Below, piece after piece: positions 25,529-36,199 of a stretch of 64,000 bases of DNA. The position numbers and the translations under genes are program-made. The notes beneath the pieces were generated by a model, which saw only the letters and a program-made list of their open reading frames with translations, made no database searches and was not told the origin of the DNA. Origin of the DNA: Adiantum capillus-veneris (taxonomy: Eukaryota; Streptophyta; Polypodiopsida; Polypodiales; Pteridaceae); assembly GCA_014529385.2 (NCBI GenBank), contig CM043963.1, positions 5,243,501-5,307,500 on the forward strand, written 5' to 3'. How positions within the stretch are numbered: the first letter of the stretch is position 1; each line of letters begins with the position of its first letter.

Positions 25529-26212
25529 ATGCAATCACTGGAAACAAAGCCAAAAGCACAAATTCCATCAAAGAACAACATGATACCCGAGACCAACAAT
25601 CAGGTAAAATCCAACCATGCTAATTACAGACATATGAAGTCACCGGCCGTAATGCAAAGATCTAGGTTACCAAAACAAAAGAAACAAGTATGGATGTGGA
25701 AGGATAAAAATGACATGGCAGACAAACAACAATGCAACAAAAGGATTCAACCGAAGCAAACGGTTCAACCACAAACCAAGGGCATAAAACAGATATGGAT
25801 CCCAAAGAAAATGCTTAGCTATAACCCAAATGTCACTCACATTTGGATACCAAAGCAAAAGCAAACGGAACTCCCTTCAGTACAAGCAACAACGGAAGGC
25901 AGACAATTGCATTTTAAAAAGAAAAACCGACTTATGTGGATGCCAATAAACAACAAACCAGTGGCAAACAAGAAAGTGCCAAACCATCTACAAAAACCGG
26001 CAGCAACAAAATACGAATGGAAAGCAAAGGCAATATGTCCCATAGCCATTCCGGCCCAGCCAATTCTCTCCTTGGAAACAGCTACGACTCTATCAACAGT
26101 TTCGGCAAAACAACTTCCTTTTGCAAAAAAGACAATTAAACAGAGAGCAGTAGAGTTACATTTGTTACTTGCAAAGAAAGCAGGAAACCTCGACGGCGAA
26201 TGCCAATAAGCA
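25529..26212 (+). pseudogene. Basic tail with repeated Trp-x-Pro-Lys motifs
   Basis: 226 codons plus stop, still in the integrase frame. Rich in Lys, Gln, Asn and Pro, with spaced motifs KKQVWMWKDK, IKQIWIPKKM, VTHIWIPKQK, NRLMWMPINN and KYEWKAKA. No fold is recognised. The composition suggests nucleic-acid binding or a disordered tail; that is inference. It marks the end of the pol frame (TAA at 26207-26212 region). Confidence 0.55.
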
Positions 26213-27977
26213 TATGCTTATTCCCTTCTCCGCACAGCATTAATTTTTCCATGCATTGACCGAGTATGCATAAAATAGGGCCACATTAATCGGCCACGCA
26301 TTAGCACAACTTTTCAACCTATGCACGGCACATACTCCGAGGCGATACCTTGTCATCCGGGAGGACTCCGGCTAGGAGGGGGGGAGGCATTCTCAAATGC
26401 GGAACCAATAACAGAAACAGCAAAAAAGGGCATGATTTTCGACTATTTTAAGGTTGTTGTTTGATTGCGAACTTTTCTGGAGTAACCCAAGTACATATGC
26501 CCTTATACAGCATGTATTTACAGGTATATGGGGCCAAACGCCAAATCAAGCCCCTAGTTGTGTGTATATAAGTAGAAATAGCCATTTTTCGGGCAAAATA
26601 TTGGTAAAACGGAGAAATCCGGCCATAAAAATTGCATCTGAGTGTATATTTGCATGTGAGTGTATATAATTTTTTGTGGTGATGTTTGTGATTTATCATG
26701 ATTTTTGGGGATTTTCTGGGTTTGATTTGCTATTTTTCTTTTAATTTTGCTAATTTTAAGTAGAAAAACTTCAAAAATACAAAAAGCAGGTGAAAAACAG
26801 TCGTAATGAAAAAAAATATTATGGGGATGATCAGTGACTATAGGACAATCTATGGTACAGTGGGGGTGCAATTATGAGACTGGAGCGGAAAGCGTGTTTT
26901 GGCCAGGTTTTGACCGAAATGCTAAATTTCTGGTAAACAGAGCAAATGGAGTCCAAATCAAGAAATTTTCGAGCCTAAACCGCATCTCGCAAGAAGATAG
27001 GAGCATATGTCCAATTTCATGAAAAGTGGTTCGGGGACCTCCATTATAAGAAATTTTCACCCCATTTTTAGATCATTCTCACTATTGACTTTGTGGAGAG
27101 AGCTTCTGCCACCTAGAGCGGACCGACCTTCCAGCAGCTACTATGATGCGTACGACTACCCGACGAGCTCTAGACATGAGAGTTCGCGCATGTTTGTCAT
27201 TATGTCGCGAAAACTAGTGTAGGGGTCACACACAAAGTGGGCGATAGAGACCTACAAGTAGAGACGGCGGCCTAACGGCTAACCCAAAAGCAACAAGACT
27301 TCATCGGCAGCTTACCCTAGTCTAGGAGAACAGTCCTAGATGTCCTAAGGCAGTAGGAAACCATCGGAAAAAACCCTAATTCCCAGAAACCCGCAAGAGG
27401 CCACCAAATGGGAAATCGGCGAAACAGACCAAATGCTACCAAAATTCATGGGTAGGAGCATCTCGACATGCTTGGCAAGTCTATATGACCCGCATGACCA
27501 AAAAGTGACCCGAAGCGGCACTAAACTTCAGAAATGGCATCAGACACACAAAGCGTCAAATTGCACTTGTGGCCAAACCGCAAGTCCGTTTGCCACCAAA
27601 CTTCACGAGCGGCCTTCCTAAACCATCAACAACCAAGTTCTATGGTGGTAGACCACCACAAATCATCGAAGGTATGTAAACAAAACCACGGGTGCTTCTA
27701 GAGCGACAAATTGCCAAATGGAGCTCCGGTGAAGCCAAAGTCGACAAAAACCATACGGCAAGGATCCCAAAGAGATCGGGAAGCTATGGAGACCGACATC
27801 AAGAAATTTCATCGCCAAAAAGCACTCGAAAAGTCAGAAAACGGCTCGGAGGCTCTGAAGTCCACACAGGGAGTTATTCTCTATCCATTTGACTTTTTTG
27901 TTGAAATTAAGCTCAAAAGGGACTTAGGGGGGCCAAGGGCAAGCACTGGGAGCACCAGCAATGAAAAAATCACCAAG
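26213..27977 (+). other. Noncoding 3' region of the Tat-like element, first part
   Basis: 1.8 kb between the pol frame and the palindrome cluster. Small ORFs on both strands show no domain or codon pattern. I see no LTR, RNA gene or simple repeat. It may be untranslated sequence or another decayed insertion. Confidence 0.5.
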
Positions 27978-28855
27978 AGATATCCTACGTGTAGGATGTC
28001 TCAAGGGCACTTTTGGGCACAACCTCCAACATTTTTCATCATGCACATGTCCTGAATGACATTTACAAGCTATCCACCAAGTTTCATCACATTTGGACCA
28101 AATTTGACCTCATATGCATGAAAGAACGCAAAGTTAGGGCATAGAGGAAATAATGGACCATAGACCTACCAAATCTTGTCCAAATCCCATGAAACTTGCA
28201 CAACACACTCACCAACACATCAACAACCAATCTGTGTGGTCATAAGCAAAAAATGATGAAATAGACATCCTACGCGTAGGATGTCTATTTGACTTTTTTG
28301 ACATGCAGGGGATATTTTATCATTCCAGATCCAATCACCTCATCATCAGGAACCCATATATCAAGTTTGAAGCCATTCTAATCACTTTTGACCCCCAACA
28401 CCTTCAAGATACACTTTTTGAGCCCAAAAACACCACACAGGCCCTTACAAGCATCAAATCTTGTCCAAATTCAAATCCAAGAACATAGCCATGTTCCATA
28501 GGCCAAGAACAACCCACAGAACAAGTTTCATGTCATTTTGATGAAAAAGACATCCTACGCGTAGGATGTCTCCAGCATAAATTTAGCCTTCTGTGCAAAG
28601 AGTGACATCATGGGAGCCAATACCATCGTGCAATAAGCCCATATACCAATTTCCAACCCATTTGGACATCAATTGCTACCTATGATGGACTTTCTACCCA
28701 AATTGTGACCTAAAGCCAGAATCAGCCCAAAAATCCACTTTTTGATATCCAAATTCAAATCCAAGCACATACCCATGTTCCATGGTCCATACACTACTAG
28801 CATGTCAAATATGAACCAATTTTGATGAAAAAGACATCCTACGCGTAGGATGTCT
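27978..28855 (+). repeat. 3' cluster of the palindrome on about 285-bp tandem units
   Basis: Sites at 27978-28001, 28263-28286, 28548-28571 and 28832-28855; start-to-start intervals are 285, 285 and 284 bp. Three are perfect 24-bp palindromes with a CGCG centre. The site at 28263 extends to a perfect 32-bp palindrome (28259-28290). The first has a T for C in the left arm and a GT centre. Sequence between sites is alignable but diverged (for example TTTGATGAAAAAGACATCC before the last two, and CATGTTCCAT upstream), so this is an old tandem array in which the palindrome has been kept best. Confidence 0.9.
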
Positions 28856-29020
28856 AGATGAAATTTTTTGGTCAGATTTGCACTGTGAGCACATGCACAG
28901 CTTCACAAGTTCCCTTTAAGCTTCATTTTCAATTTTCAAGTCATTTGGATAAGTAAAACTCAGTTTCGCAACTAATATGGAAAAAACGCTAACTTCGGAC
29001 TACTGAGTGCAACAGGATCT

Positions 29021-31101
29021 ATGGCAGCCTCGAAGTCACTGGCAAAGAGGAAAAGAATGAACATCAAGGATTATCTAGAAGAATTGGAACCCTTCGTCAT
29101 TCCTTAAGGAACACTAAAGCCCACCAGCACATGGATACAAGAGGATCTGTTAGAGTCCAACAACCTAAAGATCTACCAAGGAGTGTTCAAAGACATTGAA
29201 GGCAATGTTATAGAGCTACCAATGCTACCGAGAGAACTCAATGAGTTCGTACGAAGCAAGATGGCCAGATAATTGGAGAAGATTGATCTCCACAACTACT
29301 TTGAAGCAATACCGGCAGGAGTGGACATCAAGAGAGTCTGGGAGTTTGTGACAAGCATCAAAGAGGATGGAGTGGCCAAAGTAACAAATTTACAAGGCAG
29401 ACCAAAAACAGAGATAATAATCACTGAGCGGGTTGTAGCAGATGCACTAGACCTCTCCAACGAGGGGGATGGTGTAACAAAAAGAAGGGATGAGGTCAAG
29501 GTGTACAAAGAGAAGAAGGGGAATTACACCTTTGAAGATATTGCCAACCCAAGAGTGGCAATCATGAGCCAGTTATACAACCAGTACTTCCACATGTGCA
29601 CGAAGAGGCTAGAGAAGTACAGGATGCCGCCAGGTGCAATTGCCACGACATTCACGTGGGCAATGACGAAAGGCACCCCAAAGATAATCAACTATGTGGC
29701 ATATATACATGACAACCTAGTAAAGATGGGTAACAAAAAGACAACCTATATAGTGCCAGGAGAAATCATCACCAAGGTGGTTTATGGGGCACTACATGCA
29801 AAAGGAAGGTGGCATGACCCCCCATCTCAGAATGATTGGCTGAGGTTAAAAGAAGACAAGGAAGACGAGCCGCAAAGAGCACCAAAAGTGGCTACAAGAC
29901 TGAAAAGACGGCTAGAGCCAGTCCAAGAGGAGCAGCCCGAGCAGAAGAAAGGGAAGAAGGAGTTTGCTCAAGTGCCGGCCAAGGAAACAAGGTCACAGAA
30001 AGCGGCAAGACTAGAGAGGCTGATGGAGAGCTTCCGAGCAGAGAGAGCCCTCAAGGGTGATTTAAGATTATATCAAGAATTTTGAGATTCTTGATTCTGC
30101 ATCAGAGAACATTCCACATGTCCCTTTCACAGAGGAGGAAGTACAGCAAATAAGACAAAAACTGCTGGATGAGCAAGAGAGCCAGGAAATCCTAGAAGGA
30201 TCCTCTCAAGAGCCACAGGATCTAACACAAGATGAGGAAGAAAAATTGTGTAAAGCAATAGAGGTGGAGCTCAGAGAATCCACAAAGGAAGCCTTGGAGT
30301 GGGAGTAGAGGGTATTCAAATCTATGACCATTCAGAAGATCGACGCCAGCAATCTCAATCGCGAGTGGCTTCCAACCCTCTCTCCCATATCCATTGCTGA
30401 AATATGAGGCAGCTACCATAAACAAGCGGATCAGAGAAGAGCCAGCTGTACCTCTTTACAATGCAGATACCTCAAAACCAGAAGGGGTCAAGCTCATTGT
30501 GGATTCCCAGCCAAAGTGGAGGAAGGCCTGGCTTACAAAGTACCCACAATACCTAATCCACTTGGTATAGGCACCAAAAAATATCAGAGACAACCTCAGC
30601 TTCTATCCTCTACCAAGGATTAGAACGTGGAAAGCGCATAAAATTTTGCAAAGAAGCAAACCCACTTGGCTGAACTACCCCAAGCTGTCGGGCTTGAAGG
30701 AAGGTGAGAGAATAAGTGTCCAATACATGGTGAAAACCCTAACGGGCGCCATAAAGTTGTTCACTGGCTCACCTGACCTTACATGCATTATGATGAGGAA
30801 AATCTGTAGAACCATCTTAGCAGAGTTCGAGACCTTCAAGCCAGGCCAGGTGACCGACAGCATCTTCTTCTTCCAGGATACATAGAGATGCGCTTATGAT
30901 TTGTCTGGTGAGCCTTCCAAGGAGGTGATGCATTCGCTGTATCAAAGGATAATGTTTCTACCATCCTATCATCTCCAGGCTTTTGAAGAAGCATTCTATA
31001 CAGGCTTCTTCACCATAAATACTGACATTTTTGGCCCAACAATGCTGAACCTGCATGCCAGGTACGAATCACTGCTAAAGATGCGAGAAACGATACGATG
31101 A
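29021..31101 (+). pseudogene. Extra 3' ORF of the Tat-like element (about 690 codons, function unknown)
   Basis: Starts at ATG 29021 (MAASKSLAKRKRMNIKDYLE). Stops near 29107 and 29270 interrupt it; the longest open piece is 29273-30085. A frameshift lies between 30085 and about 30400, then it runs to 31101 with stops near 30538 and 30883. The N-terminal part (VWEFVTSIKEDG, LQGRPKTEIIITERVVADAL) resembles the small domain often annotated as a putative plant transposon protein. Residues after ~270 are Lys/Glu/Arg-rich. No signal peptide or membrane helix is seen, so it is not an obvious env although it lies in that position. Sense-oriented and ending about 40 bp before the polypurine tract. Confidence 0.6.
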
Positions 31102-31138
31102 AGCAGCAGATCAAGGCCATGTCGGGGACGACATGAGC

Positions 31139-31152
31139 AAGGAGGGGGGGAG
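31139..31152 (+). promoter_or_regulatory. Polypurine tract of the Tat-like element
   Basis: AAGGAGGGGGGGAG directly abuts the TG of the 3' LTR. It would prime plus-strand DNA synthesis. Its strand confirms the orientation of the element. Confidence 0.85.
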
Positions 31153-32088
31153 TGTTAGAAGCTGGACACACCCCACGGCATCTAACTATTCGGAGGATTA
31201 TTATTTTTGTAATAATTCATTCATTGAGGAAAACCTAATTTTTCATCTTATAATTATTGGGACTTACAGAAGTTTCCGGATTATATCCCAGTTTTGATAG
31301 TTAGATTGAGTAGATGGTTGATTTTGGAACTTTAGGGTTTGAGAAGTTGTAAGGTATATATACCACTTTTTGACCTTAATGAAAAAACCTTTTGTCATTT
31401 TAAAAACAAGTTTTGAAGTTTGCGAGTGAGCGTACTGTGTACGAGAGAGAGAGTGTGAGCTTCATCTTGACGCTACGTGTACTCCGGTGGTCGGAATCGG
31501 GTGCGGAGAAGTGCAACGTGTTTCCCCTGACGAGATCTATGCGCCGATACTTACATTGCGCACGTACGGTCCGATTGTGCGAACTCCTTCTACGAGCTTC
31601 TTCGGGTGTTTGGGTGAGCATACGTTGTCCGATTTTGCATTGCAGCATATCCACGCGTTCACATTGAGTAGAACTACACATTAAGCACTTTAGATTTCAA
31701 AAACGAAGACCTGCAGATTTCGGCCAGACATCCTACGTGTTTCTGCACCGGGTGTTTTGGGTTGGGATTTTGGTTCATAGACCTTAGGGAGAGCGACCTA
31801 TAGGTATTAGTAGGGTCTCCTTCAAGTTCTATGGTGTTTCGAGATTGTTTGATGGGTGTTCGGCTCTAAAAAGTATTGTAGGAAGTTTCCTCTTATGCAC
31901 TCTTGAAGGCTGTGACTTAGACAATTGGGAGAGACCTCTGTAGGAATTAGTTAGGAGTCGGTCGAGTGTAGGTTGACACCTTATGCTTGATTCCATGCAC
32001 CTGCGGGTCGAGCTTCATCCTTAGCTGACATTACATGTTAGGTGAGTTCTTGTTGTGCTGACGTCCGTCGCGACGTATCCGTCCAAAA
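31153..32088 (+). repeat. 3' LTR of the Tat-like element
   Basis: 936 bp, starting TGTTAGAAGC and ending CCGTCCAAAA (the 5' copy ends CCAACA, so the terminal C has mutated). TATA box at about 31355-31362. Half-palindrome AGACATCCTACGTG at 31726-31739. Followed immediately by CCTAA (32089-32093), the target duplication. Confidence 0.9.
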
Positions 32089-32170
32089 CCTAAGATATGT
32101 ACAAAACCTGGCATCTGTCACCCGCTACATTTGCTCCTGCGGGTTTCCCAACCTCCTGCTTTACCTGTCA

Positions 32171-33315
32171 TTAACCGCCTAGGTCAAACACCTTACATTG
32201 GTCTCTTCCACCCACCTGTAACACCCTTGCAAAGTGCCACACCAAGGCACATAGCCAACCGCATAGCCAAACTGCTAGCACCATACCTCTACCACTCCAA
32301 GCACTCCTTGACAAACTGCCCACTCGCAACCAAGCATCTCCAAGAACACCAAATAGAGCACCATCGTGCTCACCATCCAAAGACATACCTACATCATTGC
32401 TCGCACCGAACAGACCTGACATATTTGACATACTTGGCCCACCCTCCCAACCATGTAAAGCTAGATCCTCATCCAACAAATCCTGTACCTTCTCAACAAC
32501 CCATTGCACAGCTGCGTTTATCATCATCCCCTTCAACCACCATTCACAAAACCCTTTAGAAAGCTCGGACACAATCTAGGAATCCATATTCTCTGCCACC
32601 ACCACAGAGTGCACTTGCTGCATAGGAAGTACCTCTATCTTCGGCTCAACATTTCCCTTCTCATTTGCATTGCACTCAATCCCAAAATCATCAAGATCCC
32701 CCTCATCAATCGGCCCTTCAAGGTCTACCAACACTACCTGCTTGTCGGCTTCCATTACCTGCTCTTCAAGAATCTCCTCTACTGCTACATCATGCTCCAT
32801 CAAGGAGGAGATAAATTCATTCTCTATCACCTCATCTTGATCTTCATCCATAAGCACGCTCACCTTGTCATTCTTGGCAAAACCTTGCACATGTTGCACC
32901 ACCACGGCACACTTCACTGCCACTTTCATCAGGCCATTAACATGGCACCACACGTCACCTTTACCTGCATATCATCATCTGTAGGCTTAGGCTCCTCCAC
33001 TTGGTCTCCATCAAGCATAACAATATGCACTGCTCCTTGCTCCTCGCACACATTCATTGTATCTCCACCCACTTGCAAGAGATCAAACTCATCATACCTT
33101 GACTGAGAGGACTCGGTCTCCCAACTCATGTCAGTGTCCATAGAGCTACTATCACTTGACCTACTCTCTTCCTCTGTCTCAAGCTCAGGAATCTCCCCTA
33201 GCTTCATTGCTTCAATTTCATCTGCAAAACACACTCTTTGACCTTTACCACCACTCGATGGAGCTTGAACCGCCATACCTTGACTTAGCAGTGAGTGGCA
33301 TAAAATGTTAACCAT
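32171..33315 (-). pseudogene. Acidic ORFs of the outer element (gag C-terminal side or unknown)
   Basis: Three minus-strand frames (33315-32929, 32953-32576, 32572-32171; the last two are one frame split by a stop). The protein is strongly acidic (ELETEEESRSSDSSSMDTDM; VSVLMDEDQDEVIENEFISS). I recognise no enzyme domain. Strand and position downstream of the gag-like ORF suggest they belong to the outer non-autonomous element. Confidence 0.45.
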
Positions 33316-35435
33316 CTTTTTGCAACATTTTTCAGCCTACTCAACGTCCTCTTTCTCATATGTGTATATATTTTTCTACGCTATTAAGTTATCTAGAGTA
33401 AATTCCCCCTCTTCGTTTAACCTTTGTGGCGACACATACATTTTACTCTTCCCAAAAATGTCACCTTAGTCATATATTTATATTACCACCCTTTTCTTTT
33501 TGCTTTGTATATAAAATTAAGCATACAATAACCAACTATCTACCCCCAAACTTTCTTACCTCTTGTAAATTAGGAGTAGAAAAATAATGTATCCATCTTC
33601 CATCCCATATAGATAAATTACCATGGAAATCAACTCTCCACTTGTATTTACCAAAGATTATGGACCATCTATACAAGTCTTCTATGCCCCCTACATAGGT
33701 GGCCCAATATCTCTTAAGAATATACATATAGTTTTTATCCTTTCAAAAAGACTCAAATTGTATATTCTTTTCACAAGAAAATAATATTGGGCCCTCCTCT
33801 ATTTGTTTAAGCATCATACCCTTTTGAAAAAGCATGATTCCCCTTGGATGCATACAAGCAAAGGGCCCATACAAGAAGACTTGGAAGCAAAAGGTTCCCT
33901 AGCCTAGTGTGGACCTTCCAAACCGAATTCCTTGGTGCATGAGCGTGAAGAATAGTCCAAATTCATATCAAACATGTTGAGAAGGTCAAATTTTCCTTTT
34001 GAAGCATGTCATTCCGAGCTACAGGTAAAAAGTTATGGTCAAAATAGTGTAAATCTGTCAGATTCGTAGCAAAAGGGAACTGTAAATCAAGTAAATCAAG
34101 AGGGTGAGATCTTATTTTGTCCCTACTCATCTTCTAGAAGAGAAATGAGTGTTCAAGGTCACTTGCATATGATGGGACCAACCTAAAGATGCTTTCTAAA
34201 TGCCAAGACAGACAAGTGGAGATACCCCGCAGGAGCCACCCGTAGGGCCTCATGGTGGGGCCCACCTACATTATGCACCCATATGGAGCCTTCACGGTCT
34301 AAAATGATATTTTTGGTGAATAAATAGTCCATTTTATGTCCAATATTCAATGAGTGGTCAAAGGATACTTAATTAGGGCTAATCACTCACCCTAATTAAG
34401 TGTAGCATAATCCCACTCCTACACAGCTATAAATAGCCCCCCTTGGAGAGACTCAAGGACACACACCTATATTTTCAACTTCATGTTGTTTCTTGATCAA
34501 TAGTAGAGAAAACCCCAACTCTCCCTCTTTCACATCCTCCCTCCTAACCCTCCTCTTTGGAGGAAGTTCAACTCTATTCTCCACTCTTTCTATTCTACAA
34601 TTTCTTACTCCATCAACCCAATAAATCATTTGTAGCACCTCAATAACTTGTAAATACATCATGATCTCTCTCATGGTTATGTTAATGATCATTAAATCAT
34701 CTTCAAACATTCAAGTGTCGCAATTCGTGATGGTTAGCCAGCGTCTGTCCTCCCCTTAAAAGGTGTGTGAGAAATCAAGTAAGTGTTCTATTCTCAATTT
34801 ACCATTGGTTTGTTTCTCCACATTTATTCAATTGGTCTAAAGAAATTTCTCACTCCAACTCTCTTTTTCTTCATTACATATGCATGTGGCTACCTCTCAT
34901 GGTGATTTTATTTATGTCACGGCATTGCATAGATGGAGATGAGCTCTCTATGCAAAGTGTGTTAGTTTGATGTAGGTGATTCTCTTGTGTGTTTTGAAGG
35001 GCAAGTCTTGTGCGCATGATTTTTTGATGAGTACTTGAGAAAGGAGGAGTTTGGATGTATTATGGGTATTCTTATGGGGAGAAGGTGAACGCTATTCCAA
35101 AAATTGCATATTTCATTTGATGCACGGCATTGGGTTGCATAATCGTTGATGGTGTCAAGTGTCCAAAGTGTATATAGAGTAAGGGGGTTTTCAAAGTGTA
35201 TTGCTTGAGAGGGTGAGTGAAAGTGTTATTTTGATTGGTTTCCTTCTCCACTCCCAAAAGAAGGTGGTGCCCCAAGTAGTGTGCATACCTCTTTACGAAC
35301 ATTTTGTGAGGGTAGGCCCATTGGTTTGGGTTTAGAGGCCCCATTTCAAAAAGATCGCCCTCAGCAGCACATCCTTTGCCTGATGGGGAACCACCTGCAT
35401 ATCCTCTACAATTGGAGTCACTCTAGTTGGCATTT
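33316..35435. other. Noncoding stretch with promoter-like LTR features inside the outer element
   Basis: 2.1 kb, A/T-rich, with no supported ORF, separating the acidic ORFs from gag. It contains a clear TATA box and an adjacent inverted repeat (listed next), followed by a pyrimidine-rich stretch, as in the U3/R/U5 of a plant LTR. A solo LTR or other insertion starting near 33306 (TGTTAACCATC) is possible, but I could not fix either end or a target duplication. Confidence 0.4.
34368..34435 (+). promoter_or_regulatory. TATA box with an upstream perfect inverted repeat
   Basis: CTTAATTAGGG (34368-34378) and its exact reverse complement CCCTAATTAAG (34390-34400) are separated by 11 nt; TATAAATA follows at 34428-34435. 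This is the best core-promoter match in the window and points rightward. No ORF follows within 1 kb, so it more likely belongs to an LTR than to a host gene. Confidence 0.5.
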
Positions 35436-36086
35436 TCAGCATAGGAACCGCCCTATCTCTTTGCAACCACAGAACCTCGCTTCCTCTTGCACATGCACTT
35501 CTCTTTGCACAATCCTTGGCTTGATTACCACCGCTTCAACCTGATTTGGCATCACAACACCTAGAAAACCCTGCGTAACTTTCCGTTTCTTCAATATCTT
35601 TTTGGCCCGCCCTCTCGCTAGAGCTACAGCCTCTTCGTATGATACCGGGCCGTCTATCTCCACCTGATCACGTACTTCCTCATGCAGGCAATCCATGAAT
35701 TTTCTCAACTTTAAGAACCCAACATTCTCAGCAACAACTACCTTTATCATCTTTCCCCAAACGACCTCAAACTCCCATAGGAACGCTTGAAAATCCGCTT
35801 CCAAGCCTTGCTTCAAATTGTCTAGCCTTCTCTTTACTTCATCCAATTGCACATCTGCAACATATTAGCTTCGAAAAGCCGCTTCCAGTGCTTCATGATC
35901 CACCTTTTGCTCATTAGGCAGGCCATCAAACCACAGCCTCGCTTTACCATGAACCAGGAGAGGAAACACCTGTACCGCACCTTCTTCCCTCGACAAACCG
36001 CTTTCTAGCACGAGCAACCCATAGCCTAGGAGCCAGGTTCCTGCATCTTCGACCCCACTGAAAATGGGAAATCCCATCCAAGCCAT
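35436..36086 (-). pseudogene. Gag-like capsid ORF of the outer element
   Basis: Two in-frame pieces split by one TAA near 35865. Piece one: MAWMGFPIFSGVEDAGTWLL, then AVQVFPLLVHGKARLWFDGL, the usual Gag capsid pattern (aromatic/Gly start, GKARxWF, LP). Piece two: VKRRLDNLKQGLEADFQAFL, then NVGFLKLRKFMDCLHEEV and YEEAVALARGRAKKI, matching the C-terminal half of retrotransposon Gag. It starts about 110 bp inside the right-hand LTR. It would provide capsids; with no pol nearby the element needed enzymes from another element. Confidence 0.7.
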
Positions 36087-36182
36087 TACTTCTCTAGCAT
36101 CACTTGCTCTTCAAAAGCCGCACCTTTGGCATCACCAAAATCATTGCTTTCTCTTCAAACGAGAGCATCAATGTGCTCCTCC

Positions 36183-36194
36183 GTGGGGGCACCA
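36183..36194 (-). promoter_or_regulatory. Candidate primer binding site of the outer element
   Basis: On the minus strand TGGTGCCCCCAC begins five bases after the LTR end. A TGG start is required to pair with a tRNA CCA end. I cannot name the tRNA. Confidence 0.4.
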
Positions 36195-36199
36195 GAAGA

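Larger units (their letters stand above)
13752..32088 (+). mobile_element. 18.3-kb Tat/Athila-like Ty3/gypsy retrotransposon, complete but decayed
   Basis: LTRs at 13752-14680 and 31153-32088, a primer site directly after the first, a polypurine tract directly before the second, and identical 5-bp flanks CCTAA (13747-13751 and 32089-32093). Internal order: long leader with palindromes, gag, protease, linker, RT, RNase H, doubled integrase zinc module, integrase, a second protease-like domain, a Trp-Pro-Lys-rich tail, a long 3' noncoding region with palindromes, and an extra ORF. No chromodomain is seen. It lies inside the outer element. Size and the extra ORF recall the Ogre/Tat group, but the arrangement differs. 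Confidence 0.9.

Noticed and set aside
28303-28488. Small ORFs between the 3' palindromes
   Set aside because: Not conserved between the ~285-bp units.
15230-28855. CRISPR-like array of palindromic repeats
   Set aside because: Repeats are 125-285 bp apart with related, not unique, spacers, and lie inside a eukaryotic LTR retrotransposon; there are no cas genes.
32131-33106. Plus-strand His/Pro-rich ORFs (142 and 200 codons)
   Set aside because: They lie opposite the acidic minus-strand ORFs, have no domain, and their composition mirrors the acidic codons of the other strand.
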